A stretch of 13,026 nucleotides of DNA, taken from Alphaproteobacteria bacterium. Its GTDB lineage: Bacteria > Pseudomonadota > Alphaproteobacteria > Puniceispirillales > Puniceispirillaceae. The stretch covers positions 1-13,026 of the forward strand of contig JAACDT010000017.1 in NCBI GenBank assembly GCA_009936885.1, given 5' to 3'. The first letter of the stretch is position 1. Every line of letters begins with the position of its first letter. The notes below the pieces were generated by a model that saw nothing but the letters and a program-made list of their open reading frames with translations, ran no database searches and had not been told where the DNA came from. The translations under genes were made by a program, and so were the position numbers. This document shows, piece by piece, positions 1 to 7,971 of this stretch.

Positions 1-119
1 CAAACATAAGTAAGTATGGGTGTTTTAACACTAAAAAAAACCTATTATCTTTAGACAAGAATATGTATGAGAGCCACTTTCAGTATCGTTATAGAGTTTG
101 AAAAAGAAGTTATTGTTAG

Positions 120-707
120 ATGTTAGAGCAGATTAAATTGGGCGTTTCAGGTAAGTTGGGTTATCTTGAACATGCGGAGAGTATGAGGCCTGCCGCCGTA
201 TTGTGCCTTATCGTTGGTGGAGATGTTGCACCGTCAATTTTACTCACAAAGCGCGCACGACACTTGAATGAACATGCTGGTCAAATGAGCTTCCCTGGCG
301 GAAAAATTGATTCCGAAGATAATTCTATTATTGATGCAGCCTTGCGCGAAGCTAGAGAGGAGATAGGACTTATATCAAGCCAAGTTGATATTTTGGGATA
401 TCTCTCACCAGTGGCAACCGCAACTGGCTTTCATATATCGCCAGTAGTGGGCTATCTTGCAAAATCGCCCACCCAAGCCATGCAGCAACTCACTCACAAC
501 CCAGCAGAAGTTGAGGCAATAAAAATATCTCCCTTGTCATTATATCTTGACCCTAAATGTTATCGCAGATCAGAATATAAAACAAAAACAGGCAGCAGAA
601 CATTTTGGGAAATTAAAAATACAAATCCTGTGGTTTGGGGCGCAACGGCAGCCATTCTGAGACAATTTTGTGATATAGTTCCAACAAAGAACGAATTAAA
701 AGCGTAG
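120..707 (+). CDS. CoA pyrophosphatase, Nudix hydrolase (NudL/YeaB type)
   Basis: Predicted to hydrolyse coenzyme A, its oxidised form or acyl-CoAs to 4'-phosphopantetheine derivatives and 3',5'-ADP; cytosolic. The 195-residue protein carries the UPF0035 signature of CoA-specific Nudix enzymes, LLTKR at 41-45 followed by GQMSFPGG at 54-61. It then has a Nudix box whose helix reads ALREAREEIGL (74-84), with metal-binding glutamates E77, E80 and E81. The spacing between GG and the RE pair matches E. coli NudL rather than the shorter canonical Nudix box. The length is normal for the family. The ATG at 120 has only a weak AAGAAG-like site upstream (104-109), so the start is less certain than the function. 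It lies 26 nt before the DUF6111 gene and probably heads a three-gene operon ending in cca. The exact substrate is inferred from family. Confidence 0.9.
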   Translation: MLEQIKLGVSGKLGYLEHAESMRPAAVLCLIVGGDVAPSILLTKRARHLNEHAGQMSFPGGKIDSEDNSIIDAALREAREEIGLISSQVDILGYLSPVATATGFHISPVVGYLAKSPTQAMQQLTHNPAEVEAIKISPLSLYLDPKCYRRSEYKTKTGSRTFWEIKNTNPVVWGATAAILRQFCDIVPTKNELKA

Positions 708-733
708 AAAAACTATAGAAAAGGATTAATAAT

Positions 734-1021
734 ATGAAACGATATTTATATATCGCTTGTGCAATATTAGTTGCTATTATTCTAATCGAATCCCTACGCC
801 TGATTTCTAATAGAATGTCAGAGAATAGTAAATTTCGAAAGTTTATTGAAAAAAATAGAACAATTTTGATCCTTCTGATCAGCATTATTTTGAGTGTTAT
901 TTCATTCGCTATTTTTGAATTAAGGGGATCGTCTCCAGACACGCAATATACCCCAGCTACACTAGAGGATGGAGGGATTAAAAAAGGTGAGTTTGAATCT
1001 AAGGATGCTAATGATAGCTAA
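734..1021 (+). CDS. Small two-helix membrane protein, DUF6111-like
   Basis: Function unknown. The 95-residue protein has two hydrophobic segments, about 3-24 and 43-63, joined by a charged loop rich in Lys/Arg (26-42). They are followed by a short hydrophilic tail. The tail begins with G-S-S-P-D (65-69) and continues with Y-T-P and L-E-D-G-G-I-K-K-G-E-F (77-87). From memory this resembles the conserved C-terminal block of DUF6111, a small alphaproteobacterial membrane family often found near a Nudix CoA pyrophosphatase and the CCA enzyme, as here. A good AAGGA site (721-725) lies 8 nt before the ATG. The gene sits 26 nt after the Nudix gene and 40 nt before cca, which suggests cotranscription. 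Topology and any role in CoA or tRNA metabolism are unknown. The family call is by recall of the motif and not a search. Confidence 0.8.
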   Translation: MKRYLYIACAILVAIILIESLRLISNRMSENSKFRKFIEKNRTILILLISIILSVISFAIFELRGSSPDTQYTPATLEDGGIKKGEFESKDANDS

Positions 1022-1061
1022 ATTTGCCTGTTCCAGATTAGAATATTGGTGATGGCCGCAG

Positions 1062-2285
1062 ATGAGCAATCAAACGAATTTTGCAACAGATTTTCCAGCC
1101 GGAAAAGCGACAGGATTAATTACAAAAATCCAAAAACTCGCCCGAGAAAATGGCTCAGAAGCGCGTATTGTTGGAGGCGCCGTTAGAGACTGGTTGATGA
1201 GAAGGCCGGTTAAAGATTTTGATATGGCAATCAATATGCCGATAACCCGTTTTATCAATATCTTGAATAAGCATAACGTAAAATTTCACCAGACCGGGCT
1301 TGCACATGGCACCATAACGGTTGTGCAGGATGGTGTTTTTATTGAAGTAACTCAGACGCGGATTGATGTTAAAAGCGATGGTCGTCATAGTGAGGTGAAA
1401 GAAACTACAGATTGGTCAGCGGATGCGAACAGACGTGACTTCACCGTAAATGCCATTTATGTAACAGATGATGGTACTATGTACGATCCTTATAATGGCG
1501 CTCTAGATATACAGCACAGAAAGCTTAAATTTATAGGGTGCGCGGATGCCCGCATCGAAGAGGATTTCCTCAGAATTTTAAGAGCATTTCGGTTAGTAGC
1601 CTGTTTGCCAGACTTTGCGCTTCCAAAAAGGGATATTGACGCAATCAAAAGGCATTGCCACAAAATAAACACCCTTTCAGCGGAACGAATTACAGACGAA
1701 TTCAGCAAATGGCTTGCGGCAGAAAATCCAATTACCGCCCTTAAGCTGGCAGTTAAAATTGGGCTGGACAGCCATGGTTTTGGGTTTGAATTTTCGCTGG
1801 ATAACTTGAAAATCGACAATTTGGAACAGGTTTTCCTGCAATTGGATTGGCTTGCAAGGCTAGCTTCAATTACGCCTGTTAGCGATAAAAATAAGATTGT
1901 TAGCGTAATGCAATTCTCTCGTCAGCAGCAAAAGCGTTTTGAGCGTTTAATGAGAGAATTTACAGAGGCTGAAGCTGAAGCACTTGCAACTAGCAAGTGG
2001 AAACAGACTGCCTATTGGCATGCAAGCGACATTCAAGATATGGCGCGTATTTATTCTATTCGAACAGGCTTTGTGTTTGCGCAGGATTTGTTGCATGAGT
2101 TTGATGCGTTTGAAAAACCAAAATTTCCAATTTCAGGGGAAGATTTAATCCAACTAGGCTGGGTACCTGGGCCCCAATTGGGGGCAAAGCTTGTTGAGCT
2201 AGAGCGGATTTGGGTTCTGAATGAATTTAAAATACCGTCAGACAGTAATTTTGTAACCGAAAATATAAAAAAGACCATAAATTAG
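1062..2285 (+). CDS. cca: CCA tRNA nucleotidyltransferase (class II)
   Basis: Adds or repairs the 3'-terminal CCA of tRNAs using CTP and ATP without a nucleic-acid template. The 407-residue protein shows the class II head domain in order. The GGAVRDWL motif (38-45) is followed by D52-F-D54, the catalytic metal-binding pair. RRDFTVNA (124-131) contacts the nucleotide sugar, DPYNG comes next, and E167-D-F-L-R171 is the EDxxR motif that reads the incoming C or A. The C-terminal part has a G-x-D-L-x-x-x-G-x-x-P-G-P-x-x-G block near 360-380, typical of alphaproteobacterial members. There is no HD phosphohydrolase domain of the gammaproteobacterial type. An in-frame TGA at 1050-1052 makes ATG 1062 the first possible start; its ribosome-binding site is weak. 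It is last in the likely Nudix-DUF6111-cca operon. No clear terminator follows in the 169 nt before hemF. Whether it adds both C and A or only A cannot be read from sequence alone, but a single such gene suggests full CCA addition. Confidence 0.95.
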   Translation: MSNQTNFATDFPAGKATGLITKIQKLARENGSEARIVGGAVRDWLMRRPVKDFDMAINMPITRFINILNKHNVKFHQTGLAHGTITVVQDGVFIEVTQTRIDVKSDGRHSEVKETTDWSADANRRDFTVNAIYVTDDGTMYDPYNGALDIQHRKLKFIGCADARIEEDFLRILRAFRLVACLPDFALPKRDIDAIKRHCHKINTLSAERITDEFSKWLAAENPITALKLAVKIGLDSHGFGFEFSLDNLKIDNLEQVFLQLDWLARLASITPVSDKNKIVSVMQFSRQQQKRFERLMREFTEAEAEALATSKWKQTAYWHASDIQDMARIYSIRTGFVFAQDLLHEFDAFEKPKFPISGEDLIQLGWVPGPQLGAKLVELERIWVLNEFKIPSDSNFVTENIKKTIN

Positions 2286-2454
2286 CAAATACATCTTGGA
2301 AGTCCTATACGCGAATTGCGCCCAATTATTAACCTATTATTGTAATTAGAAATGAGCTAGAAAACGGGAGCTTGGTTTTGTTTAGGTTAGGTTAATTTTG
2401 GGATTAAATTTGGGTGAAAATAATCTAAAGCCTATCAAAGAAATGTGAAGGATT

Positions 2455-3321
2455 ATGGATAGTTTAGACGAAAAAAAAGAACTGGCTGTTAGATGGTTTC
2501 AAGAATTGCAGAATCAGATTTGTGATGAATGTACAGCGATTGAAGATGAAGGGGTGCCTGAAGATAGCGAGCAAGATGGTCTATCAGCTCTGCCAGCGGG
2601 CAGTTTTCAGGAAAAAAACTGGAATAGAGAAGGCGGCGGCGGTGGCAGAATGCGGGTCATGAATGGACGCATATTTGAAAAAGTGGGCGTTAATACTTCT
2701 GTTGTTCATGGGGAATTCTCAGAAGAATTTAGAGCGTCAATCCCTGGCGCGAGTGAAAATGGTAAATTCTGGGCGGCGGGTATTTCAGTAGTGGTGCATC
2801 CTCAAAACCCATTTGTTCCAGCAGCGCATATGAATACACGCTATATTGTTACCAGCAAATCTTGGTTCGGTGGTGGCGGCGATTTAACACCGATACGGCC
2901 AGCCGTCAGAGAGTCAAAAAAATTCCATGCTGATTTAAAGCAGGTATGTGATAAATATAATAAAGAGTATTATTCAAAATATAAAAAATGGTGTGATGAA
3001 TATTTTTATCTAAAGCACCGAGATGAGCCGCGTGGCGCAGGAGGAATATTCTTCGATAGTCTGAATAGTGGCGACTGGGACACTGATTTCGAGTTTACCA
3101 AAGATGTTGGCCGTACATTTAAGGATTCTTACGCAAATATCGTAAGAGCCACAAAAGATAGTAGCTGGAGTGGAGCTGACCGTGAATTTCAGGAAATTCG
3201 CCGTGGAAGATATGTTGAATTCAATTTACTATACGATCGCGGGACACTTTTTGGACTAAAAACAGGAGGCAATATCGAAGCTATTTTGATGAGTTTGCCG
3301 CCAAGAGTTCGATGGCCATAA
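2455..3321 (+). CDS. hemF: Oxygen-dependent coproporphyrinogen III oxidase
   Basis: Converts coproporphyrinogen III to protoporphyrinogen IX by two O2-dependent decarboxylations in haem synthesis; a cytosolic homodimer that needs no cofactor. The 288-residue protein shows nearly every family block. These are a glycine-rich run with R-M-R (about 60-67), H115-P-x-N-P, H125-M-N-T-R129 (the His is the proposed proton donor), WFGGGGDLTP (137-146), WCDEYFYLKHR (179-189), RGAGGIFFD (193-201) and RRGRYVEFNLLYDRG (249-263). It ends at S-L-P-P-R-V-R-W-P. This looks short beside E. coli HemF, which has about 25 more residues, but rhizobial-type HemF proteins end the same way, so I read it as complete. 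An in-frame TGA at 2446-2448 fixes ATG 2455 as the earliest start. The GAAGGA site ends only 2 nt before that ATG, which is unusually close. The enzyme's need for oxygen supports an aerobic organism. It precedes petABC by about 190 nt on the same strand. Confidence 0.96.
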   Translation: MDSLDEKKELAVRWFQELQNQICDECTAIEDEGVPEDSEQDGLSALPAGSFQEKNWNREGGGGGRMRVMNGRIFEKVGVNTSVVHGEFSEEFRASIPGASENGKFWAAGISVVVHPQNPFVPAAHMNTRYIVTSKSWFGGGGDLTPIRPAVRESKKFHADLKQVCDKYNKEYYSKYKKWCDEYFYLKHRDEPRGAGGIFFDSLNSGDWDTDFEFTKDVGRTFKDSYANIVRATKDSSWSGADREFQEIRRGRYVEFNLLYDRGTLFGLKTGGNIEAILMSLPPRVRWP

Positions 3322-3419
3322 GCGAAATTCACACGCTTGCGACAAATTGTTCCATATAGGGAAAAACATTAGCATTCGGAGCTGTTTTCGGGGAATATAC
3401 CGTGGCGTTTTGTGTGCTT

Positions 3420-3433
3420 TTGATTAGTATCGA
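3420..3433 (+). promoter_or_regulatory. Possible FNR/FixK-type operator upstream of petA
   Basis: The sequence TTGAT-TAGT-ATCGA matches the FNR/FixK consensus TTGAT-N4-ATCAA at 9 of 10 defined positions. Its centre lies about 60 nt before the start site implied by the -10 hexamer at 3474-3479. That is near the -61.5 position used by class I activator sites of the CRP/FNR family. Oxygen-responsive control of bc1 genes is a reasonable expectation in this group. No regulator is encoded in the window, so this is a candidate only. Confidence 0.35.
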
Positions 3434-3473
3434 CCTAAGTTCAATAGCATAATAGTAACACAGTCACAAAAAA

Positions 3474-3479
3474 TATAAT
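3474..3479 (+). promoter_or_regulatory. Candidate -10 element for petABC
   Basis: A perfect TATAAT lies 35 nt before the chosen petA ATG, predicting transcription from about 3486 and a leader of roughly 28 nt. No good TTGACA-like element sits 16-18 nt upstream, which fits an activator-dependent promoter or a chance match. If the hexamer is real, the TTG at 3479 falls inside the promoter and cannot be the petA start. Confidence 0.4.
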
Positions 3480-3514
3480 TGGCACCCCAATTATTGATAT
3501 GTGGTGAGGGGAAG

Positions 3515-4069
3515 ATGACAAAAACACAGACCTTGAAACAAGGTGATATACCGGCCAATATGGGCCGACGCGATTTTATCGTCGTTGCAAGTTATGCGAT
3601 GGCAGGTATCGGCCTGGCTTCAGTGGCTTGGCCATTGATAGACCAAATGAACCCAGCAGCTGATACTTTGGCACTTGCTTCGATTGAAGTAGATATTTCA
3701 AAAATCGAGGTAGGACAGGCTATTACTGTTAAATGGCGCGGAAAACCAGTTTTTATCAGACATAGATCTGAAACTGAAATTACCTCAGCACAGTCTGTGC
3801 AATTATCTGATTTGAAAGATCCTCAAACTGATGATGAGCGTGTAACAAACCCACAATTTTTGGTTATGATCGGTGTTTGCACGCATCTTGGATGTGTTCC
3901 TCTTGGACAAAAGACTGGGGATGTCAAAGGTGAATATGATGGTTGGTTCTGCCCATGTCATGGCTCACACTATGATAGCTCTGGTAGAATAAGAAAAGGG
4001 CCGGCACCCCTCAATTTGGAAATTCCTCCCTATCAATTTGCATCAGATGCAGTCATTAAAATCGGCTAA
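3515..4069 (+). CDS. petA: Ubiquinol-cytochrome c reductase iron-sulfur subunit (Rieske protein)
   Basis: The [2Fe-2S] subunit of the cytochrome bc1 complex, moving one electron from ubiquinol at the Qo site to cytochrome c1 on the periplasmic side. From ATG 3515 the protein has 184 residues. A twin-arginine motif R18-R19-D-F-I and one hydrophobic anchor (about 22-42) are followed by the conserved [11 protein letters not shown] hinge region. The cluster-binding loops are C122-T-H-L-G-C127 and C146-P-C-H-G-S151; C122, H124, C146 and H149 ligate the cluster, and C127 and C148 form the disulfide. The ORF is open upstream to a TTG at 3479. ATG 3515 is preferred because it has a purine-rich GGTGAGGGG ribosome site (3503-3511) and puts the twin-arginine motif at the usual place near the N terminus. 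It is first of petABC, 20 nt before petB. Confidence 0.96.
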   Translation: MTKTQTLKQGDIPANMGRRDFIVVASYAMAGIGLASVAWPLIDQMNPAADTLALASIEVDISKIEVGQAITVKWRGKPVFIRHRSETEITSAQSVQLSDLKDPQTDDERVTNPQFLVMIGVCTHLGCVPLGQKTGDVKGEYDGWFCPCHGSHYDSSGRIRKGPAPLNLEIPPYQFASDAVIKIG

Positions 4070-4089
4070 TCGCTTATAAGGAATAGATT

Positions 4090-5343
4090 ATGTCAGCAGA
4101 TAAATTCTCAAACCCTGTCGTCCGTTGGGTTGATCATAGGCTCCCCATTTTTACGTTTATGGATCATGAGCTTAACGAATATCCAACACCGAAAAATTTA
4201 AACTATTTCTGGAATTTTGGCTCGCTTGCTGGAATATCTCTTGTGATTATGATCGTTACAGGCATTGTCTTGGCGATGAGTTACACGCCGCATGTCGATT
4301 ACGCATTTCAATCTGTTGAACGAATTATGCGTGATGTTAATCATGGATGGCTAATTCGCTATATTCATATGAACGGTGCAAGCTTCTTCTTCATCGTTGT
4401 GTTTATTCACATTTTTAGGGGGCTATATTACGGCTCATACAAAGCACCACGAGAGTTATTGTGGATTTTGGGTGTTCTTATTCTTTTGCTGATGATGGCA
4501 ACAGCGTTTATGGGCTATGTATTGCCATGGGGGCAAATGAGCTTTTGGGGCGCTACTGTTATCACCAATTTATTCTCCGCGATACCATTGGTTGGGGATT
4601 CCATTGTAACGCTACTTTGGGGCGGGTTTTCTGTTGATAATCCGACTTTAAACAGATTTTTCGCCTTACATTATTTGATGCCGTTTCTTATTGTCGGTGT
4701 TGTTATTCTTCACCTTGTAGCATTGCATCGCTTTGGTTCTAACAATCCAATAGGCATAGACCCTAGCGGTCCGCAAGATACTGTTCCGTTTCATCCATAC
4801 TACACAATAAAAGATTTCTTTGGTCTTTCTATCTTTTTAAGCTTATTTGCAGCAACTATATTTTTCTTCCCAAATTTCATGGGGCATCCAGATAATTATA
4901 TTCCTGCAAACCCAATGCAAACGCCTGCGCATATTGTCCCAGAATGGTATTTCTTACCATTTTATGCAATCCTGCGTGCTGTTCCTGATAAGCTAGGCGG
5001 CGTGTTAGCTATGTTTGGTGCGATCGCAGTGTTATTTATTCTACCATGGCTAGACAGATCCCCAATTCGTTCAGGTAATTTCCGCCCTATTTTCAGAATT
5101 TTCTTTTGGGTTTTTGTAGCGGATTGTATTGCTCTTGGTTATCTTGGCGGTATGCCTGCTGAAGGAATTTATGTTGTGTTATCACGGGTAGCAACGGCAT
5201 GGTACTTCCTTCACTTCCTCGCCATTCTGCCATTATTATCAGTAATAGAAACGCCGAGGCCCTTGCCTCAATCCTTGTCGAAATCGGTGCTAGGGGGCAC
5301 CGCCTTGGCAGGGGCTGCGTCTGCTGTTAAGGAGAAAGTATGA
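4090..5343 (+). CDS. petB: Cytochrome b subunit of the bc1 complex
   Basis: The membrane core of ubiquinol-cytochrome c reductase, carrying haems bL and bH and the Qo and Qi quinone sites. The 417-residue protein is the full-length fused type, not the split b6/subunit IV form, with about eight transmembrane helices. Haem ligands appear as two pairs spaced 14 apart: H93 and H107 in helix B, H194 and H208 in helix D. The Qo motif P284-E-W-Y287 is intact, and the [15 protein letters not shown] helix cd segment is also present. The protein ends with a short polar/alanine-rich tail after the last helix. AAGGA (4078-4082) lies 7 nt before ATG 4090. Its stop codon overlaps the petC start (ATGA at 5340-5343), so the two are probably translationally coupled. 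Confidence 0.97.
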   Translation: MSADKFSNPVVRWVDHRLPIFTFMDHELNEYPTPKNLNYFWNFGSLAGISLVIMIVTGIVLAMSYTPHVDYAFQSVERIMRDVNHGWLIRYIHMNGASFFFIVVFIHIFRGLYYGSYKAPRELLWILGVLILLLMMATAFMGYVLPWGQMSFWGATVITNLFSAIPLVGDSIVTLLWGGFSVDNPTLNRFFALHYLMPFLIVGVVILHLVALHRFGSNNPIGIDPSGPQDTVPFHPYYTIKDFFGLSIFLSLFAATIFFFPNFMGHPDNYIPANPMQTPAHIVPEWYFLPFYAILRAVPDKLGGVLAMFGAIAVLFILPWLDRSPIRSGNFRPIFRIFFWVFVADCIALGYLGGMPAEGIYVVLSRVATAWYFLHFLAILPLLSVIETPRPLPQSLSKSVLGGTALAGAASAVKEKV

Positions 5344-6107
5344 TGAAATGGTACCAGGCTATTATTTTTAGCTGTGCTCTTTTTGCAAGTAATGCTTTTG
5401 CCGCAGGCTCTGGGGATGTTGTCTTAAAGCATAAGGATTGGAGCTTTAACGGCCCCTTCGGTACTTTGGATAAAGCCGCTATGCAGCGCGGATTTCAAGC
5501 CTACCGCGAAATTTGTGCATCTTGCCATTCGCTAGATTACATAGCGTTTCGTAACTTATCTGACCTTGGATATAGTGCTGCTGAGATAAAAGCATTTGCA
5601 GCAGAGTATGATGTCGAGGACGGCCCGAATGATGAGGGTGAAATGTTTATACGCCCTGGCATTGCAGCAGATAGGTTTCCATCACCCTATCAAAATGACG
5701 CAGCCGCACGTGCGGGCAATAATGGGGCTTATCCGCCTGATTTGTCTTTGATTACTAAAGCAAGAGCAAAAGGACCAGATTATCTATATAGCTTGCTGAC
5801 CTCTTATAAAGACGCACCAGAAGATAAAGAAGTGCCAGATGGGATGTATTATAATGCTGCCTATCCAGGCCATTTAATCGCGATGCCTCAGCCTATATAT
5901 GGTGAAGATGTCATTTATGCAGATGGCGCGCCGTCAGATGTTTCTGCCATTGCAAGTGATTTGGTATATTTCCTTACCTGGACTGCAGAGCCAAGCTTGG
6001 AGAAGCGAAAGCGCACAGGGGTTAAAGTGCTGATATTCTTGTTGTTTATGGTTGGAATGAGCTATGGCGCGATGAAATTCATCTGGGCAGATGTAAAGAA
6101 AGCTTAA
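5340..6107 (+). CDS. petC: Cytochrome c1 of the bc1 complex
   Basis: The c-type haem subunit that accepts electrons from the Rieske centre and passes them to soluble or membrane cytochrome c. The 255-residue precursor starts with a signal peptide, a hydrophobic core with likely cleavage at A-F-A (19-21). It has the haem-attachment motif C59-A-S-C62-H63 and the distal Met ligand M182 in I-A-M-P-Q-P. It ends in one C-terminal transmembrane anchor (about 228-250), leaving the domain in the periplasm. Two ATGs stand side by side (5340 and 5343). AAGGAG at 5329-5334 lies 5 nt from the first and 8 nt from the second, so either could be used; the first overlaps the petB stop. It is last in petABC and is followed by a terminator. 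The region around 97-105 (D-V-E-D-G-P-N-D-E) is acidic, as in other alphaproteobacterial c1 proteins. Confidence 0.96.
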   Translation: MMKWYQAIIFSCALFASNAFAAGSGDVVLKHKDWSFNGPFGTLDKAAMQRGFQAYREICASCHSLDYIAFRNLSDLGYSAAEIKAFAAEYDVEDGPNDEGEMFIRPGIAADRFPSPYQNDAAARAGNNGAYPPDLSLITKARAKGPDYLYSLLTSYKDAPEDKEVPDGMYYNAAYPGHLIAMPQPIYGEDVIYADGAPSDVSAIASDLVYFLTWTAEPSLEKRKRTGVKVLIFLLFMVGMSYGAMKFIWADVKKA

Positions 6108-6118
6108 ACTTCTCAATC

Positions 6119-6164
6119 AAGCTATCCTGGTAAAAGGTAGCATTAATTATGCTAGCTTTTTTTT
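6119..6164 (+). terminator. Intrinsic terminator after petABC
   Basis: A perfect 6-bp stem, TAGCAT (6138-6143) with ATGCTA (6149-6154) around a 5-nt loop, is followed by GC and a run of eight T (6157-6164). An alternative outer stem pairs AAGCTA (6119-6124) with TAGCTT (6153-6158). It starts 12 nt after the petC stop. The petABC and ychF transcripts converge here. On the other strand the same hairpin is followed by CCTTTT, so it may act weakly in both directions. Confidence 0.8.
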
Positions 6165-6221
6165 AAGGTTACTATCTTTTCTGATATTGACGTGTTTTAT
6201 TTTCGGGCACAAAACTGAAGA

Positions 6222-7319
6222 CTAAACATTGAACCTGAAATGAAACACATCCCCATCTTTAACCAGATAATCAGCACCTTCAATCCGAAATTTTCCAGAA
6301 TCCTTGCATCCAGCTTCACCGCCATGCTCAATATAATCAGTATATGCAATGGTTTCTGCACGAATAAATCCGCGTTGAAAATCTGTATGTATCACCCCTG
6401 CTGCTTCTGGTGCTTTAGCTCCTGTTTGTACAGTCCAAGCCCGTGCTTCCTTTGGTCCGACCGTAAAAAATGTAGTTAAGTCTAATAACACATATCCTGC
6501 TTTTATCATTCTATCTAAACCTGCTTCGCTAAGACCCAATTCACTTAGGAACTCACCTGCATCTTCTTCTGGAAGGGAGGCTATTTCAGATTCAATGGCA
6601 GCAGATACAATTACAGCGCTGCAATTCTCTGCTTCTGCCTTGTCAAATACGGAACGGCTAAAGGCGTTACCACTGACAACATCCTCCTCTGCAACATTGC
6701 AGACATATAATATAGGCTTTGCTGTTAAAAGCTGCATCAACTTCATTCTGCCCATCTCATCTTCTGTTAAAGAAGTGGTTCTTGCTGGGTTTCCTTCAGA
6801 GAGATGTTGAAATATCTTCTCCATAAGAGCAAGCTCGCTTGCAGCTTGTTTGTCGCCCCCTCTGCTCTTTTTTGTGAGGCTCACCATCCTTTTTTCAAGT
6901 GATTCAATGTCTGTAAGCATAAGCTCGGTCTCAACGATTTCTGCATCTCTAATCGGGTTTATATCTCCTTCTACATGAGTGATGTCTTCATTCGAAAAAC
7001 ATCTAAGCACATGGGCGATGGCATCTACCTCCCGAATATTAGCAAGAAACTTATTTCCAAGCCCTTCTCCTTGAGCAGCCCCCTTAACAAGTCCAGCAAT
7101 ATCGACAAACTCAAGCTGTGTTGGTAATATCTGCGCTGAATTTGCTAAAGATGCTAGTTGGTCTAACCGCTGATCTGGCACGGCAACGCGCCCTGTATTA
7201 GGCTCAATAGTACAAAATGGATAGTTAGCGGCCTCTGCCGCAGCTGTTTTTGTAAGGGCGTTAAATAACGTAGATTTTCCGACATTCGGCAGACCTACAA
7301 TACCGCAATTAAATCCCAT
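6222..7319 (-). CDS. ychF: Redox-regulated ATPase YchF (Obg-related P-loop protein)
   Basis: A conserved translation-associated P-loop protein of the Obg/TRAFAC class that prefers ATP to GTP and is implicated in ribosome binding and stress responses. From ATG 7319 it has 365 residues. The P-loop is G9-L-P-N-V-G-K-S-T17, and D-I-A-G-L-V-K-G-A is the G3 region. N-V-A-E replaces the usual NKxD, as expected for ATP preference. A C-terminal TGS domain ends in F-R-I-E-G-A-D-Y-L-V-K-D-G-D-V. An ATG at 7325 would add two residues, but the GGAG site at 7326-7329 abuts it. That site is spaced 6 nt from ATG 7319, which also gives the standard MGF N terminus. The start overlaps the end of pth by 11 nt, suggesting coupled translation, and it is the last gene of the leftward group. 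Confidence 0.97.
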   Translation of the reverse strand: MGFNCGIVGLPNVGKSTLFNALTKTAAAEAANYPFCTIEPNTGRVAVPDQRLDQLASLANSAQILPTQLEFVDIAGLVKGAAQGEGLGNKFLANIREVDAIAHVLRCFSNEDITHVEGDINPIRDAEIVETELMLTDIESLEKRMVSLTKKSRGGDKQAASELALMEKIFQHLSEGNPARTTSLTEDEMGRMKLMQLLTAKPILYVCNVAEEDVVSGNAFSRSVFDKAEAENCSAVIVSAAIESEIASLPEEDAGEFLSELGLSEAGLDRMIKAGYVLLDLTTFFTVGPKEARAWTVQTGAKAPEAAGVIHTDFQRGFIRAETIAYTDYIEHGGEAGCKDSGKFRIEGADYLVKDGDVFHFRFNV

Positions 7320-7932
7320 TTTCATCTCCAGTTTGTGGATTCTGTTTCTGCATTTGCGCTGGTGAGGGCGCTCGCCATGCTACGCGTGATATAAATTTGT
7401 CTTGTTGTTGCTCTGCTAGAATAGGGGCTTCCATTGCAATCGCCCTAAGAAGTAAGTCAAGCCAGCTTCCGCGTTCTTCTAAACTAAAATCATTGAGAAC
7501 CCATTTATGTACCAGTGCTTTTTCATGAGGCCTTCCAATACCAATTCTAATTCGCCAATATTCCTTTCCAATATGCTGGTCAATATCCCGAAGACCATTA
7601 TGACCCGCATGTCCGCCGCCGATTTTTACTTTTATCTGGCCAGATTTCAGATCTATATCGTCATAAAAAACATAAATTGAGTTCTCTGAAATCTTATAAA
7701 ATTTTGAAATTTGAGAGACGGAAATGCCTGATCTATTCATAAAAGTTTGGGGCTTTACCAATATTATTTTCTGACCTGAAATTTTCCCTTCAGCAATATG
7801 GGCGTTCATTTTTTCCCGCCATGAGCCAAAAGAATATTCAGAGGCTATTTCATCCACAGCCATAAATCCGACATTATGGCGTTGCTTTTCGTGTTTCTTG
7901 CTAGGATTTCCAAGGCCAACCCATATTAGCAT
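7309..7932 (-). CDS. pth: Peptidyl-tRNA hydrolase
   Basis: Cleaves peptidyl-tRNAs released from stalled ribosomes, recycling tRNA. From ATG 7932 it has 207 residues, with G6-L-G-N9-P and R18-H19-N20 carrying the catalytic His. Q-T-F-M-N66 follows, then Y-D91-D (equivalent of E. coli D93) and G-G-G-H-A-G-H-N112-G. Two positions of the usual G-x-x-Y-x-x-T-R-H-N signature differ: here it is S-x-x-H14-x-x-Q17-R-H-N. Catalytic residues are intact, so I expect an active enzyme. An ATG at 7944 would add four residues but is preceded by CCTCC rather than a ribosome site. ATG 7932 fits the family N terminus and has a weak GGA at 7 nt. It lies 83 nt after rplY, behind a strong hairpin, and overlaps ychF by 11 nt. 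Confidence 0.95.
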   Translation of the reverse strand: MLIWVGLGNPSKKHEKQRHNVGFMAVDEIASEYSFGSWREKMNAHIAEGKISGQKIILVKPQTFMNRSGISVSQISKFYKISENSIYVFYDDIDLKSGQIKVKIGGGHAGHNGLRDIDQHIGKEYWRIRIGIGRPHEKALVHKWVLNDFSLEERGSWLDLLLRAIAMEAPILAEQQQDKFISRVAWRAPSPAQMQKQNPQTGDENGI

Positions 7933-7971
7933 ACCGATATCCATCTGGAGGTAATTGAATAGTTACATAGT

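Noticed and set aside
20..39. GTGTT-TT-AACAC hairpin next to a run of A
   Set aside because: The 2-nt loop is too small, and the A-run is on the wrong side for a terminator in either direction.
3..101. Open frame ending in TGA at 99-101, possibly the tail of an upstream + strand gene
   Set aside because: The 32-residue peptide shows no recognisable family end and does not look like the DUF1285 proteins often found upstream of this Nudix gene. The first 119 nt otherwise hold nothing I can name.
613..942. Long - strand ORF opposite the Nudix/DUF6111 genes, and similar antisense frames across the window
   Set aside because: They mirror well-supported genes on the other strand, lack ribosome sites and have no recognisable domains.
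2286..2454. cca-hemF gap as a site of regulatory repeats (TTAGGTTAGG and similar T/G-rich sequence)
   Set aside because: The repeats are short and imperfect, hexamer matches are poor (an AATAAT at 2419-2424 with no well-spaced -35), and no stable hairpin is visible. A hemF promoter is probably here but cannot be placed.
3320..3338. AAGCG/CGCTT hairpin at the hemF stop codon as a terminator
   Set aside because: The stem is only 5 bp with a 9-nt loop and no T-run follows.
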